This document shows positions 23,490 to 33,946 of a DNA stretch of 64,000 nucleotides, piece after piece. A program made the translations under genes and the position numbers. The first letter of the stretch is position 1; each line of letters starts with the position of its first letter. The notes under the pieces were generated by a model. The model had not been told where the DNA came from. It worked only from the letters and a program-made list of their open reading frames with translations, and did no database searches. The DNA comes from Rarobacter faecitabidus (GTDB taxonomy: Bacteria > Actinomycetota > Actinomycetes > Actinomycetales > Cellulomonadaceae): positions 1,240,001 to 1,304,000 of the forward strand of contig NZ_VFOS01000001.1 of NCBI RefSeq assembly GCF_006716265.1, in the 5' to 3' direction.

Positions 23490-25496
23490 TCAGGAGCCAC
23501 TTCCGAGTCGGCGCAGCGCCCCGGCGGCCTTCTCGAGTGAGTCGGTCTGCCAGAAGCCCGGCAGGGACCGGATGAAGTAGGACCCGTAGCCCTTCGTCCT
23601 GAGCCTGGGGTCGAGGATCGCCACGACCCCGCGATCAGTGCTGCTGCGGATAAGGCGACCGGCGCCCTGGGCGAGCGGCAGCGCGGCGTGCGGCAACGCG
23701 ACGGTTTGGAAGCCATTGCCGCCCTTCTTCGTCACGCGTTCCAGCCGAGCCGAGACGATCGGGTCGTCGCGCCGAGCGAACGGGATCCGGTCAATGATGA
23801 CCAGCCGGCACGAGTCGCCCGGCACGTCGATGCCCTGCCACAGGCTCATTGTTCCGAACAGAGACGTCTGCTCCTCCTGCTTGAACCGTGCGATCAGTTC
23901 CGGGACATAGCCCTCGTCCTGGCTCAGGACCGGCAGGGAGAGTCGATCCCGCATGGCCTCGGTGGCCTCAATGGCGCCGCGCTTGGAGGTGAACAGGCCG
24001 AGCGTGCGCCCGCCAGCGGCCTCGATCAATTCGGCCATCAAGTCGAGTTGCTCCGGGGTGAGTCCGGCGCGGCCAGGCTCGGGCAGGTGACGGGCGATGA
24101 AGAGAATGCCCTGCCTGCGGTAGTCGAATGGCGTGCTGACGTTGACGCCGCGCCATCTGCTCGATGCCGTGGGGGGCGCCGATTCGAGGTCATCGGACCG
24201 GGAATCGGCCGGCAAGGGCGCCCAGGTCCCCTCCTCCTGTGCGGAGAAGAGGCCGACTGTCCGCGCGAAGGGCTCGAATGCCCCGCCGAGGATAAGCGTG
24301 GCGGAGCACATCACCACCGTGCGGGACTTCAGTATCTGCTCGCGAATGGCTGCGGACACGTCGAGGGCGGCGATCTTCAGACTGGCGGTGGCATCGCCCG
24401 GGCGCCGCTCAGTCCAGAGCACGTCCCATTCCCCGCCCACCAGGAGGCGCTCGGCGATCTCGAAGATGTCCGTCACGGCGGCCCGGGCCACCTTGTGCGT
24501 GACCGCCTGCGTGTCTCCATCCTTGAGGTCGCTGAGCGCGGATCGTGCCGCTGTTTGGACGAGTTCCACGGCGCTTGCCAGCTCATCGGGAAGCCCTGTG
24601 GTGAGCCGGCTGGCATCGAACTGGACCAGTTGCTCGGCAAGCGAGCGGGCCGCCTCATCGAGTTTCGATGCGCCCGGCGTCCCGTGACGGCGCAGGCGCT
24701 TGGCCGCGGAGGTCACCGTGCCCACCGAGAGTTCCTGCGTGGTGGACGAGGTCACCCGCGCGACAAGGTCGTGCGCCTCGTCGATCACCAGCGTCGAGTG
24801 GGGCGGAATGATGCTCTCATTGCCCGCCGCGGCGATACCGAGCATGGCGTGATTGGTGACCACCACGTCGGCCCTGCTCGCGTCCTCGCGCGCGAGTTTG
24901 GCGAAGCATTCCTCCCAGAAGGTGCACCTGTTGTTCAGGCACTCGGACGTGGAAACCGACACCTGGCGCCAGGCGCGATCCGAGGCCGACCAATCGAGAT
25001 CATCGCGGTCGCCCGTAGTTGTATCGGCGGCCCATTCGCGAAGCCTGGTGACCTCCGCGCCCAGTGCGCTGGTCGCTCCCGCGGTGCTGGTTTCCGGCAG
25101 GTCGAACAGGGACGATTCCTCGTCCGGGTATCCACCCTCGACCTTGTTGCGGCACGCGTAGTTGCTCCAGCCTTTGAGGGCGGACGAGGTTACAACGCCG
25201 CCGCGAAGCTCCTTGATCTGCTCGGCGACGAGGGGAATGTCCTTGGCGAGCAGTTGCCGCTGCAGGGCGATCGTCGAGGTCGAGACGACGGCTCGGTGAC
25301 CGGGCTCGCGCGCGGCGAGCATGGCCGGGATCAGGTAGCCCAGGGATTTTCCCGTACCCGTTCCGGCCTGAACGAGGAGCGTTCCGCCGTCGGTGATGAC
25401 CTCCGCGACCGCATCGGCCATGTCCTGCTGCCCCGCCCGCGGTTGCCCGCCCATCGCGCCCACGACTCGTTCGAGAACTGTGCGCGGCGTGATCAT
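23490..25496 (-). CDS. dinG: DinG-family ATP-dependent DNA helicase with Fe-S cluster
   Basis: An XPD/DinG-type superfamily 2 helicase of 668 residues. Visible motifs are Walker A (QAGTGTGKSLGYL, about residue 45), STSTIALQRQLL, DEAH (TLVIDEAHDL), and the motif VI region QGAGRLIRSSTDRG near the C-terminus. Four cysteines between motifs Ia and II (NYAC, SEC, NRC, EEC) would hold a 4Fe-4S cluster. Family members unwind damaged DNA or R-loops. It lies 9 bp downstream of hflX. Confidence 0.92.
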   Translation of the reverse strand: MITPRTVLERVVGAMGGQPRAGQQDMADAVAEVITDGGTLLVQAGTGTGKSLGYLIPAMLAAREPGHRAVVSTSTIALQRQLLAKDIPLVAEQIKELRGGVVTSSALKGWSNYACRNKVEGGYPDEESSLFDLPETSTAGATSALGAEVTRLREWAADTTTGDRDDLDWSASDRAWRQVSVSTSECLNNRCTFWEECFAKLAREDASRADVVVTNHAMLGIAAAGNESIIPPHSTLVIDEAHDLVARVTSSTTQELSVGTVTSAAKRLRRHGTPGASKLDEAARSLAEQLVQFDASRLTTGLPDELASAVELVQTAARSALSDLKDGDTQAVTHKVARAAVTDIFEIAERLLVGGEWDVLWTERRPGDATASLKIAALDVSAAIREQILKSRTVVMCSATLILGGAFEPFARTVGLFSAQEEGTWAPLPADSRSDDLESAPPTASSRWRGVNVSTPFDYRRQGILFIARHLPEPGRAGLTPEQLDLMAELIEAAGGRTLGLFTSKRGAIEATEAMRDRLSLPVLSQDEGYVPELIARFKQEEQTSLFGTMSLWQGIDVPGDSCRLVIIDRIPFARRDDPIVSARLERVTKKGGNGFQTVALPHAALPLAQGAGRLIRSSTDRGVVAILDPRLRTKGYGSYFIRSLPGFWQTDSLEKAAGALRRLGSGS

Positions 25497-25505
25497 CGAA
25501 CGAGT

Positions 25506-27065
25506 CTACCGACCCGCATCATCGCCAACCGCAACCGCGCTGAGTTGCCGGGCGAGTTTCTCGTCCACGAATGCCACTATGCGCGTGCCCGCCTCACGAT
25601 GCTCCACGGTGGCGACCTCGCCGTTGCGATAGGCCCGCGAGACCAGATCGCCGTGGCTGTAGGGCACGGTCAGATCGATGTGGATACGCGGCTCGGGCAG
25701 CGACGCTGCGATCTGCTCGATGAGCGTCTCCAGCCCCTCCCCCGTGTGAGCGGACACGACGAGCGCCCCCGGCTCCTGCCGGCGGATCTCCGCGACCTGC
25801 TCGGGCGTCGCCGCGTCGGCCTTGTTGAGCACCACGAGCTCGGGGATCTGCGACATCCCCTCGATCTCCGAGAGCACCCCCCGCACGGCGCTGATCTGGC
25901 CGACCGGGTCGGCGTGCGAGGCATCGACGACGTGCAGCACCAGGTCCGCGTCGGCTGCCTCTTCCAGCGTCGAGCGGAATGCCTCCACCAGTTGCGTGGG
26001 CAGGTTGCGAACGAAGCCCACCGTGTCGGCAATGGTGAACTCACGGCCCGACTTGGTGCGGGCACGCCGCACTGTCGGATCGAGGGTCGCGAACAGGGCG
26101 TTTTCTACCAGAACCCCGGCACCCGTAATGGCATTCAGGAGCGATGATTTGCCAGCGTTCGTGTACCCGACGATGGCGACCGAGGGGATCTCCGCCCCTC
26201 GCCGCGCACGGCGCTTGGCCTCTCGAGCGGGGCCCATCTGCGCGATCTGGCGTCGGAGCTTGGCCATCTGAGTCCGGATGCGACGGCGGTCAAGCTCAAT
26301 CTTGGTCTCACCGGGACCACGCGAGCCCATACCGGCAGCCCCCGCACCGACCTGGCCACCGGCCTGTCGGGACATCGATTCTCCCCAGCCTCGCAGACGG
26401 GGAAGCAGGTACTCGAGCTGGGCGAGTTCCACCTGCGCCTTGCCCTCCCGGGACTTGGCGTGCTGCGCGAAGATGTCCAGGATGAGGGCCGTCCTGTCGA
26501 TCACCTTGACCTTGACGATGTCCTCCAGCGCCCGTCGCTGGGAGGGCGCCAGTTCGGAATCGACGATCACCGTGTCCGCCTCGACGTCCTCGACGATGTC
26601 GGCGAGCGACGCCGCTTTCCCTGAGCCGAGATACGTCCCCGGGTCGGGGTTGTCGCGCCGTTGCAGCATGCCGTCAAGGACCTGCGAGCCGGCGGTCTCC
26701 GCCAGGGCGGCGAGCTCGCGCAGCGAGTGCTCCGCCTCGGTGGCCCGCTGTCCGGAGTAGAGCCCAACGAGAACCACGCGTTCAAGGCGCAACTGCCGGT
26801 ACTCGACCTCGGTGACATCTTGCAGTTCGGTTGACAGTCCCTGCACGCGCCGTAGCGCGCTACGCTCCTGCAGCTCCAGTTGCTCGCCATCGCGACTGGT
26901 GTGGCGGGTAGCCCCCTCGTCCAGCGCGGTGCCGCCGCGGGCGAGGATCCTTGCGACGACGTCCCTGGCCAGGGCGTCGTTCGCCCGATCGCTGTCCGTG
27001 CGTGATGTATCGCTTCCCGCCGCATCTTCGAGTTCGGAATCATGGGGGGTGAAGTCTTGGGTCAT
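25506..27065 (-). CDS. hflX: GTPase HflX, ribosome-splitting factor
   Basis: Ribosome-associated GTPase of 519 residues that splits stalled 70S ribosomes in other bacteria. G1 is GYTNAGKSSLLNAI, G3 lies in IADTVGFVRNLPTQLVEAF and G4 is VVLNKAD. The N-terminal HflX domain carries VVLVGLYSG and a Gly-rich loop (GWGESMSRQAGGQVG). The ATG at 27065 has AAGGA 4 bp upstream; about 20 upstream residues in the open frame are not supported. The acidic N-terminal extension is typical of actinobacterial forms. Confidence 0.94.
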   Translation of the reverse strand: MTQDFTPHDSELEDAAGSDTSRTDSDRANDALARDVVARILARGGTALDEGATRHTSRDGEQLELQERSALRRVQGLSTELQDVTEVEYRQLRLERVVLVGLYSGQRATEAEHSLRELAALAETAGSQVLDGMLQRRDNPDPGTYLGSGKAASLADIVEDVEADTVIVDSELAPSQRRALEDIVKVKVIDRTALILDIFAQHAKSREGKAQVELAQLEYLLPRLRGWGESMSRQAGGQVGAGAAGMGSRGPGETKIELDRRRIRTQMAKLRRQIAQMGPAREAKRRARRGAEIPSVAIVGYTNAGKSSLLNAITGAGVLVENALFATLDPTVRRARTKSGREFTIADTVGFVRNLPTQLVEAFRSTLEEAADADLVLHVVDASHADPVGQISAVRGVLSEIEGMSQIPELVVLNKADAATPEQVAEIRRQEPGALVVSAHTGEGLETLIEQIAASLPEPRIHIDLTVPYSHGDLVSRAYRNGEVATVEHREAGTRIVAFVDEKLARQLSAVAVGDDAGR

Positions 27066-27183
27066 GCTGTCCTTAATCCTGCGTGCGATCCTCTGCGACG
27101 AGGCATCGCCGACTGAAGTTTCCATTTTCCCACGCTCCGCGACTGAAAGCCCGAGTTTTTTCGTCCCCGACTACGATGATCGG

Positions 27184-27897
27184 GTGTCAATCAACGAGGG
27201 CAAGCCCGAACATTCGCATTACTTCACGGCAATGGCTCCGGCGGCCGAGAGCGAGATCGAGTACCGCGAGGTCACCCTCGGCCCGTTCCATACGCGGGTT
27301 GCAACGGCACGCGGCGTGTTCTCGCACGAGCATCTCGACATCGGTACATCGATCCTGCTGCGAACGGTGGACGAACTGGAGGCGCCTCTGACCTTCCAGT
27401 CGGCGGCCGACGTGGGCTGCGGGTGGGGAGCGATCGCGCTGTATCTGGCGCTCGCGCGCAAGAATGCCGTGGATGGTGCCGGCGAGACGCAGCCGTGGCG
27501 GGTGGTCGCCGCGGACATCAACGACCGCGCCCTGGATCTGACGCGGCGCAACGCAAGCATTCACGCCTTGCCGCAGATCGAGCCGATGCGCGCCGAGGAC
27601 CCGAGCGCCCGCGATTCGTTCGATCTCATTGTCTCCAATCCCCCGATCCGCATCGGCAAGGCGGCCCTCCACGGCATCCTCACCGCGTGGCTGCCGCGGC
27701 TGCGCGTGGGCGGGGCCGCGTACCTGGTGGTCGCCAAACACCTGGGGGCCGATTCACTGCAGCGATGGCTGACCGAACAGTTCGCTCCCGGCAGCGGATC
27801 TATGCTCAGCGCCGAGGGCGTGCCGGTGTCCGGCGAGGTCGGGCGCGTCCAGACAGCGAAGGGTTTCCGCATCCTGCGCGTCCGGCGGAACGCCTAG
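27184..27897 (+). CDS. RsmC-like class I SAM-dependent methyltransferase
   Basis: A 237-residue methyltransferase resembling the C-terminal catalytic half of RsmC (16S rRNA m2G1207). It shows HYFTAMAPAAE, ARGVFSHEHLDIGTSILL, the SAM loop ADVGCGWGAIALYLA, the acidic VVAADINDRAL and the base-recognition motif IVSNPPIR. The GTG at 27184 is the best start and has no clear ribosome binding site, so translation may be leaderless. It diverges from hflX and converges on dapF. Confidence 0.82.
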   Translation: MSINEGKPEHSHYFTAMAPAAESEIEYREVTLGPFHTRVATARGVFSHEHLDIGTSILLRTVDELEAPLTFQSAADVGCGWGAIALYLALARKNAVDGAGETQPWRVVAADINDRALDLTRRNASIHALPQIEPMRAEDPSARDSFDLIVSNPPIRIGKAALHGILTAWLPRLRVGGAAYLVVAKHLGADSLQRWLTEQFAPGSGSMLSAEGVPVSGEVGRVQTAKGFRILRVRRNA

Positions 27898-28019
27898 CCA
27901 CCGGAGGACCGGCCAGCGGCGATGCTTCGCGGCGGAGGAAGTGCCGCGAACTGGCACCTCATGCCGTCGCGAGGTCGCGAATGACCCCAAGCGCTGGCGA
28001 GCAATCCGGAAGCGACGCG

Positions 28020-28934
28020 CTACCCGCTAAGGCCTTCGCGTTCGATATCGAGCCGCGCGAGGATCACGGCGGGCCCCGACAGTGTGATCGCGGTCAGGTC
28101 CGAGACGTCCACGCCGACCTGGCCACCCGGCACGTCGATGAGCCACTTGGCTGGCGCGGCCGGCCCGCCCCACAGGTTCAAGGCGACGGCGACCGCGCAC
28201 GCGCCGGTCCCGCAGGACTCCGTCTCCCCCACGCCGCGCTCGAATACGCGCATGGCGGCCCGCCCCACGGGGCCACTCTCGCCCGCTATCTCCCCCAGTG
28301 GAACGGCGAACTCGACATTGCTGCCGTGGGGTGGCGCCGGTTCGACCTGCGGGGCGCGGCTCAAATCGAGCCCGGCCAGTTCGTCCGGGTCCGCCAGCGC
28401 AACGACCGTGTGCGGATTGCCCATATCGACGCTGAGCGCGGGGCGCGGGCGATCCAGCCCTGCAGCCGCCACCTCACTGTCCGATCCGGCGATTGCGGCC
28501 TCGGTCGAGTGGACGAGATTTCCAGGGCCCATGCCGACCGTGAACCATCCGGTGACAGCGTCCCTGCTCACAGTCTTGATACCGGCCCTGGTTCCGAGTG
28601 CCAGCGGCCCACCACTCAGGTCGCCAAGCCCCATCAGTTCGAAGAACGCCCCGAAAACGCGCACCCCATTGCCGCACATCTGGGCGATCGAGCCGTCCGA
28701 ATTCCGGTAGTCCATGAACCAGTCGGCACCCGCGTCCGCTGCCGTGCGCGCGGCAGGATCATCGAGCGCGTGCGAGGAGACGAGCCTGATCACCCCGTCG
28801 CCGCCGATGCCCCCGCGCCGGTCCGCGAGCGCGCGAACAAGGTCATCGTTCAGGTCGACTTCGGATTGCGGATCGTAGATCAGCACGAAGTCATTCCGGG
28901 TCCCGTGGCCCTTGTAGGCGCGGATCGTCGTCAT
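28020..28934 (-). CDS. dapF: Diaminopimelate epimerase
   Basis: Interconverts LL- and meso-diaminopimelate, serving lysine and cell-wall synthesis. The 304 residues carry the two catalytic cysteines in QMCGNGVRVF and ESCGTGACAVA, and NDFVLIYDP at the N-terminus. The ATG overlaps the miaA stop by 4 bp. With dapA and dapB in the same window, most of the late DAP pathway is covered. Confidence 0.95.
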   Translation of the reverse strand: MTTIRAYKGHGTRNDFVLIYDPQSEVDLNDDLVRALADRRGGIGGDGVIRLVSSHALDDPAARTAADAGADWFMDYRNSDGSIAQMCGNGVRVFGAFFELMGLGDLSGGPLALGTRAGIKTVSRDAVTGWFTVGMGPGNLVHSTEAAIAGSDSEVAAAGLDRPRPALSVDMGNPHTVVALADPDELAGLDLSRAPQVEPAPPHGSNVEFAVPLGEIAGESGPVGRAAMRVFERGVGETESCGTGACAVAVALNLWGGPAAPAKWLIDVPGGQVGVDVSDLTAITLSGPAVILARLDIEREGLSG

Positions 28935-29965
28935 GACCCAAGCCTACGGCGCACTGGTTCGCTAACGGGCAAGGCGAAGCGCTCAGCGGGGTTCAGCGTG
29001 GCCGCTGGATCCGCCTGCGCCTCGCGAACGAACTCGGCGGCGCGATCGACCAGTTCCGCGCCGGATTGGGTGTCCGCGCGCAGCCACTTGATGCGGGGGT
29101 CACGACCGAACCAGCCCATCTGCTTGCGCGCGAGCCGTCGCGTCGCGGCGATGATCTGAGTGCGCGCGGTGGCGAGATCGATCTCGCCACGCAGGTGGGC
29201 CAGTGACTCCCGGTAGCCGACGGCGCGCGCAGCGGTGCGCGAGAATGCCTGCGCATCACCCCCCGCGAGTGTGGCGACCTCGTCGAGCAGGCCATCGGCG
29301 AGCATCGCATCCACGCGCCGTTCGATGCGCTCGTCGAGTCCTTCACGGCCGTAGTCGACTCCGAGCTGAACTGCCGGGCGGGTGTACGACGGTCGCGGCA
29401 GTCGCGCGCTGAACGGCTCGCCCGTCAGCTCGATCACCTCGAGCGCCCGGACTATCCGCCTGGGGTTCGCCGGGTCCATAGCACGGGCGGCGACGGGATC
29501 GAGGCTGGCCAGTTCGTCGAATAGTGCCGCGGAGCCCTCGTCCCTCACCCGGTCCTCCAACCGCGCGCGCACACGCGGGTCGGTGCCGGGGAAGTCGATG
29601 TCATCCAGGAGTGCCCGAACGTAGAGGCCGGATCCGCCGACGACGATCGCTCGACGCCCACGGCGTTCGACCCCCGCTACGTCGGCTCTGGCCGTAGCCT
29701 GGAAATCGGCGACGGAGGATTCCTCGCCCAGCGCGAGCACATCGATCTGATGATGTTGGTAGCCCCGGCGCTGCGAAACGGGAAGCTTGGCGGTACCGAT
29801 GTCCATGCCGCGGTACAACTGGAAGGCATCCGCACCCACGATCTCCACGTGGCCCGGCCCGCCGAGCACGTCGGCGAGGTCGAGCGCCAGTTCCGACTTG
29901 CCTGCAGCTGTCGGCCCGACGACTGCGATCAGGACACGCTGCGACGCCGAGCTGCCCGCCGTCAC
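28931..29965 (-). CDS. miaA: tRNA dimethylallyltransferase
   Basis: Transfers an isopentenyl group to A37 of UNN-reading tRNAs, giving i6A. The 344-residue protein has the P-loop [14 protein letters not shown], the [15 protein letters not shown] segment, [11 protein letters not shown] and the C-terminal Arg/Gln-rich WFGRDPRI. The GTG start overlaps the miaB stop by 4 bp, and the stop overlaps dapF. MiaB acts on its product. Confidence 0.95.
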   Translation of the reverse strand: MTAGSSASQRVLIAVVGPTAAGKSELALDLADVLGGPGHVEIVGADAFQLYRGMDIGTAKLPVSQRRGYQHHQIDVLALGEESSVADFQATARADVAGVERRGRRAIVVGGSGLYVRALLDDIDFPGTDPRVRARLEDRVRDEGSAALFDELASLDPVAARAMDPANPRRIVRALEVIELTGEPFSARLPRPSYTRPAVQLGVDYGREGLDERIERRVDAMLADGLLDEVATLAGGDAQAFSRTAARAVGYRESLAHLRGEIDLATARTQIIAATRRLARKQMGWFGRDPRIKWLRADTQSGAELVDRAAEFVREAQADPAATLNPAERFALPVSEPVRRRLGS

Positions 29966-31584
29966 CGACCGGCCCGCAGTGTGGGCATGCCGAGGGTGAT
30001 CGGAATGCCGGGTTGCGCGGCGGCTGCATGATCGTGCCCGCCGCCCAGTAGCCGGGCACGCTCGCGCGCCACCCAGGCGTCGCCGGAGCGTGTGCCCCGG
30101 ACCTCGTAGCGCCCTCCGTGAGTCACCGAGTCGGCGACTACGAAGTGCGGCGCGCCGCGCGTCACGGTCGCGGTCACGACGTCGCCGGGACGCGGCAGGC
30201 GCGGGTCGATGTCGTCGCGCAACCGCGGATCGTCCGCCATGACCTCGCGAGCTGCCGAGAAGCCGTGGCTGAGCCCATCGGGAACCTGCACGTGGACGAG
30301 CCTGTTGTCCCGCGCCCTGCCGGAGACACGGCGGGTATCCGTGTCCTTGCGACCCGATCCCTCCGTGACCAGAACCTCGACCGCGCGGCCGACTTGGGCG
30401 GCACCGTCCTGCGCGCTGATGCGCTCCTGCAGCGCGAGAAGGCGCTCGTAGCGCTCCTGCACCACTTCCTTGGGCAACTGGCCGTCGAGGGTCGCGGCCG
30501 GCGTTCCTGGGCGCGGCGAGTACTGGAACGTGAAGGCGGAGGTGAAGCGCGACTGCTCGACGACGTCTAGGGTTTGTTGGAAGTCCTCCTCCGTCTCTCC
30601 GGGGAAGCCGACGATGATGTCTGTCGTGATCGCGGCGTCCGGAAGCGAACTGCGGACGTTGTCGAGGATCGCCAGGAATCGCTTGGCGCGGTAGGAGCGG
30701 CGCATGGCCCGCAGGATGCGATCGGAGCCCGATTGCAGGGGCATGTGGAGGCTTGGCATGACGTTCGGCGTCTGCGCCATGGCTTCGATGACGTCGTCGG
30801 TGAACGAGGCGGGGTGCGGCGAGGTGAAGCGGACTCGTTCCAGGCCGTCAATCTCGCCACAAGCCCTCAGTAGCTTGGCGAAGGCTCCGCGGTCGCCGAA
30901 CTCGACCCCGTACGAGTTGACGTTCTGGCCGAGCAGCGTCACCTCGACTGCTCCGTCGTCGACGAGCGACTGCACTTCGGCGAGGATTTGGCCCGGACGC
31001 CGGTCGCGCTCCTTGCCCCGCAGGTGCGGCACGATGCAGAAGGTGCACGTGTTGTTGCAGCCCACGGAGATCGAGACCCAGCCGGCGTAGACGGATTCAC
31101 GGCGCGTCGGAAGCGTCGAGGGGAAAACCTGCAGGGACTCGGCGATCTCAACTTCAGCGCGCCGGTTGTGACGGGCCCGGTCCAGGAGCGGCACGAGCGC
31201 GTCGAGGTTGTGCGTCCCGATCACGACGTCGACCCACGGGGCGCGTTCGGCGATGCCCGACCTGTCCTTCTGCGCCAGGCACCCGCCCACCGCGATCTGC
31301 ATTCCCGGCCGCGCGGCCTTGCTCGATGCCAATTGTCCAAGCATGCCGTAGAGCCGGGAGGAAGCGTTCTCGCGTACCGCGCACGTGTTGATCACGACGA
31401 CGTCAGCCGCGCCCGTAGCCTCTTCAGCGGGCGACGCAGGCGAATATCCAGCGGATTCGAGCATGCCGGCGAGGTGCTCTGAATCGTGCACATTCATCTG
31501 GCAGCCGAGGGTCTTGACGATATACGTGGGGCCGGGGCGGGGGGCCGTCGTCGGGAGGGGCGCGTAGCTAGACATCAGGGACAT
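29962..31584 (-). CDS. miaB: tRNA-2-methylthio-N6-dimethylallyladenosine synthase
   Basis: Radical SAM methylthiotransferase acting on i6A37. The 540-residue protein has an N-terminal MTTase domain with three cysteines ([26 protein letters not shown]), the radical SAM motif [11 protein letters not shown] and a C-terminal TRAM domain followed by an extra tail. The start is uncertain: ATG codons at 31584 and 31575 both lack a strong ribosome binding site. It is followed by miaA and dapF with 4-bp overlaps, so the three are one operon. Confidence 0.94.
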   Translation of the reverse strand: MSLMSSYAPLPTTAPRPGPTYIVKTLGCQMNVHDSEHLAGMLESAGYSPASPAEEATGAADVVVINTCAVRENASSRLYGMLGQLASSKAARPGMQIAVGGCLAQKDRSGIAERAPWVDVVIGTHNLDALVPLLDRARHNRRAEVEIAESLQVFPSTLPTRRESVYAGWVSISVGCNNTCTFCIVPHLRGKERDRRPGQILAEVQSLVDDGAVEVTLLGQNVNSYGVEFGDRGAFAKLLRACGEIDGLERVRFTSPHPASFTDDVIEAMAQTPNVMPSLHMPLQSGSDRILRAMRRSYRAKRFLAILDNVRSSLPDAAITTDIIVGFPGETEEDFQQTLDVVEQSRFTSAFTFQYSPRPGTPAATLDGQLPKEVVQERYERLLALQERISAQDGAAQVGRAVEVLVTEGSGRKDTDTRRVSGRARDNRLVHVQVPDGLSHGFSAAREVMADDPRLRDDIDPRLPRPGDVVTATVTRGAPHFVVADSVTHGGRYEVRGTRSGDAWVARERARLLGGGHDHAAAAQPGIPITLGMPTLRAGR

Positions 31585-31630
31585 TCTAGTCGGCCCGCAG
31601 GTACCTGTCGTCGAGCCCGCTGGCCGCGCG

Positions 31631-33145
31631 CTAGTGATCGGTGAGGGCGCCGATGATCGGATCGTCCTCAACAGCGGTACCGGTGGTTGCGACCGCGCGT
31701 AGCTCCTTGATCGCGGTCACGGTGACGAGGCTCGAGTTCGACGAGGCGAGTTCGATCTGACGCGCAACCTCGGCGGCGATCCGCGCCACGTCGTCGTCGG
31801 ACACTGCGGCGGGTTCGACGATCACCCGAAGTTCGCGACCGGCGGCCAGGGAGAGGGCTTTTGCAACGCCGGGCACCTTGACGGCAACCTTCTCGAGGAG
31901 TTCCAGTCGCTGAGCGACGTGCGCCGCCTCGTCGCGGCGCGCGCCGGGCCGTGCCGCCGAAATCGCATCGGCGATTTGGACGATGACCGATTCGACAGTC
32001 TCGTGGGGGATCTCGTCATGGTGCGCGGCAACGATCGACGCGACTACCTCGTCCTCCCCGTTGTCCCGCAGGAATTCGGCGCCGACGGCCGCATGCGTGC
32101 CGACGATGTCGCCGGTGAATGCCTTGCCGATGTCGTGTAGCAGGCCGCCGCGGCGAGCGAGGTCCGTATCTGCGCCAAGTTGCTCTGCGAGATGTGCCGA
32201 GATCTGTCCCACCTCGAGGCTATGCGCCAGGACGCTCTGACCGAAGGACGTTCGCAGGCGGAGTTTCCCGAGCACTTCAATGATCGGTTCGGCGAGTCCG
32301 TGGACGCCGATCTGCTCGGCTGCCTGCCTGCCCACCTGAAGGGTTCGCGACTCGATCTCGTTCGCGGCGCGGGCAAGAGCGTCCTCGATCCGCTGGGGAT
32401 TGATGCGCCCATCGCTCACGAGTTCGGACATGGCCACTTCGGCGATCTCCCGTCGGGTCGGATCGAAGGAGGCGAGCACCACGACGGAACTGCTGTCCTC
32501 GATGAGCACGTCGACACCGCTCGTCGCCTCGAAGGTGCGGATGTTGCGCCCTTCTTTGCCGATGATCCGGCCCCGCATCTCCTCCGATGGCAGCGCCACG
32601 GTCGTCACCGCGGCTGCCGAACTCGCGGACACGGCGAGGCGTTCTACCGCGGAAACAATGATCTCCCTGGCCCGGTCCTCGGCTTCGCTGCGCGCCTCGG
32701 ACTGGATGGCGCGGATGGTGGCGGCGGCGCTGCGGCGTGCCTCGTCCGCGAGCCTACGCTCGAGCGCCGACTTGGCCGCCTCCCGATTCATTCCGGAGAT
32801 GCGCCCGAGTTCTTCCTCGATTCTCGACGCTCCGTCAAGGTGGAGAGCCTCGAGTCTCTCCTGAGCCTCTTTGAGGGCTTCTTCGCGTCGGAGTAGCCGC
32901 ATGCGCTGTTTCCGCAACGCCCGCCGTTCCTCGACTAGGTCGCGCTCCTCGTCGCGCAGTTGCGCCTGCCTGCTCTGGATTTCTGCGGAGCGGTCGCGGA
33001 GGTGGTCGCGAAGTTCACGCGAGTCCTCCTTGGCCTGCCGGCGTACCGCCGCGGCCTCTCGGCGGGCGACCAGCACGAGGATGAGTGCGATGAGGCAGGC
33101 GGAGAGCAACGCGAGGACATATCCCCATTCAAGTACGCCAAACAT
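31631..33145 (-). CDS. rny: Ribonuclease Y
   Basis: Membrane-anchored endoribonuclease of mRNA turnover, 504 residues. An N-terminal transmembrane anchor (about 7-27), a long charged coiled coil (about 30-165), a KH domain ([15 protein letters not shown]) and an HD domain with LLHDIGKA and AHHDEIP are visible. The ATG has GGAGGTGG 6-7 bp upstream. With rnj in the same window, this organism has both Gram-positive-type RNases. Confidence 0.94.
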   Translation of the reverse strand: MFGVLEWGYVLALLSACLIALILVLVARREAAAVRRQAKEDSRELRDHLRDRSAEIQSRQAQLRDEERDLVEERRALRKQRMRLLRREEALKEAQERLEALHLDGASRIEEELGRISGMNREAAKSALERRLADEARRSAAATIRAIQSEARSEAEDRAREIIVSAVERLAVSASSAAAVTTVALPSEEMRGRIIGKEGRNIRTFEATSGVDVLIEDSSSVVVLASFDPTRREIAEVAMSELVSDGRINPQRIEDALARAANEIESRTLQVGRQAAEQIGVHGLAEPIIEVLGKLRLRTSFGQSVLAHSLEVGQISAHLAEQLGADTDLARRGGLLHDIGKAFTGDIVGTHAAVGAEFLRDNGEDEVVASIVAAHHDEIPHETVESVIVQIADAISAARPGARRDEAAHVAQRLELLEKVAVKVPGVAKALSLAAGRELRVIVEPAAVSDDDVARIAAEVARQIELASSNSSLVTVTAIKELRAVATTGTAVEDDPIIGALTDH

Positions 33146-33332
33146 GTCGCCACCTCCGCTACATCGTTGTGAAAGTGCACATTACGCGAATTCGATGGGA
33201 ACTCGCGACATCCGCATCGGGGAAGGTGTCCGGTACGACCGATTCTGTCCGATTCGTCCGGTTGCGAACCGCTGTCCGGTCGTCGTCGCGCGCACCCCAC
33301 GCTCACGGACGGGATCGACGACGATACCCATT

Positions 33333-33890
33333 CTATTGCGAGGAATGCGCCCGCAGGGCTCGCGCGATGACGTCGGGACTGAATCCGCGTCGTGCGAGGG
33401 CGCCGAAGATCCTGCGGACGGTCTTGGCGTCTGATAGGTCCTCCCCTCGGCGGAGCTTGCGCGCGACGAATGCCGCGGCGACCTCGAGTTCGCCTTCGGG
33501 GGCATACTCTTCAAGCGCGGTCTCGGCGACTCCGGGTTCGATTCCCTTCGTCCGCATTTCCTCGCTGATCGCCCGGCGCGACCGCCCAGCGCTGTCACGA
33601 CGATTCCGGACCAGAGATCGTGCGTAGTCGAGGTCGTTGATCAGGCCGACCTCGGTGAATCGGTCGATGACGGCCCAAATAGCCTGCTCCTCGAATCCCC
33701 TGGCCGCCAATTTGGCGGCAATCACGGCTGAGGGCTGCGCAGCGTTCGTCAGAATGCGGAGCGCAGCCTCGCGCGCAAGGTCGATGCTCCCAGGGTCTTC
33801 CGGGGGGCGCGGCCCGCGGCGCCGATCGGCCGCTGTTTCGTCCGACCGATCGGCGCGCTGGCCTGTGGAGTCCGAGCCGGTATTGCTCAT
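33333..33890 (-). CDS. recX: Regulatory protein RecX
   Basis: Modulator that restrains RecA filaments. The 185-residue protein starts with a charged low-complexity stretch (about 45 residues), followed by three helical repeats of the RecX kind (LTNAAQPSAVIAAKLAARGF, FTEVGLINDLDYARSLV, AAAFVARKLRRG). I choose the ATG at 33890, which has AGGGGG upstream; a GTG at 33947 overlapping the recA stop would add 19 residues. Co-transcription with recA is nearly certain. Confidence 0.9.
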   Translation of the reverse strand: MSNTGSDSTGQRADRSDETAADRRRGPRPPEDPGSIDLAREAALRILTNAAQPSAVIAAKLAARGFEEQAIWAVIDRFTEVGLINDLDYARSLVRNRRDSAGRSRRAISEEMRTKGIEPGVAETALEEYAPEGELEVAAAFVARKLRRGEDLSDAKTVRRIFGALARRGFSPDVIARALRAHSSQ

Positions 33891-33946
33891 CCCCGAGTTC
33901 GCCCCCTGAGAACGGGATGAACGCGCATCGCGCGCCCTGCCCGCCA

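Noticed and set aside
23688-26147. 819-codon plus-strand frame over dinG/hflX
   Set aside because: Antisense mirror frame; the minus-strand genes have full motif sets.
27423-29159. 578-codon plus-strand frame over the RsmC-like gene and dapF
   Set aside because: It spans two real genes in the wrong frame or strand and has mirror-frame composition.
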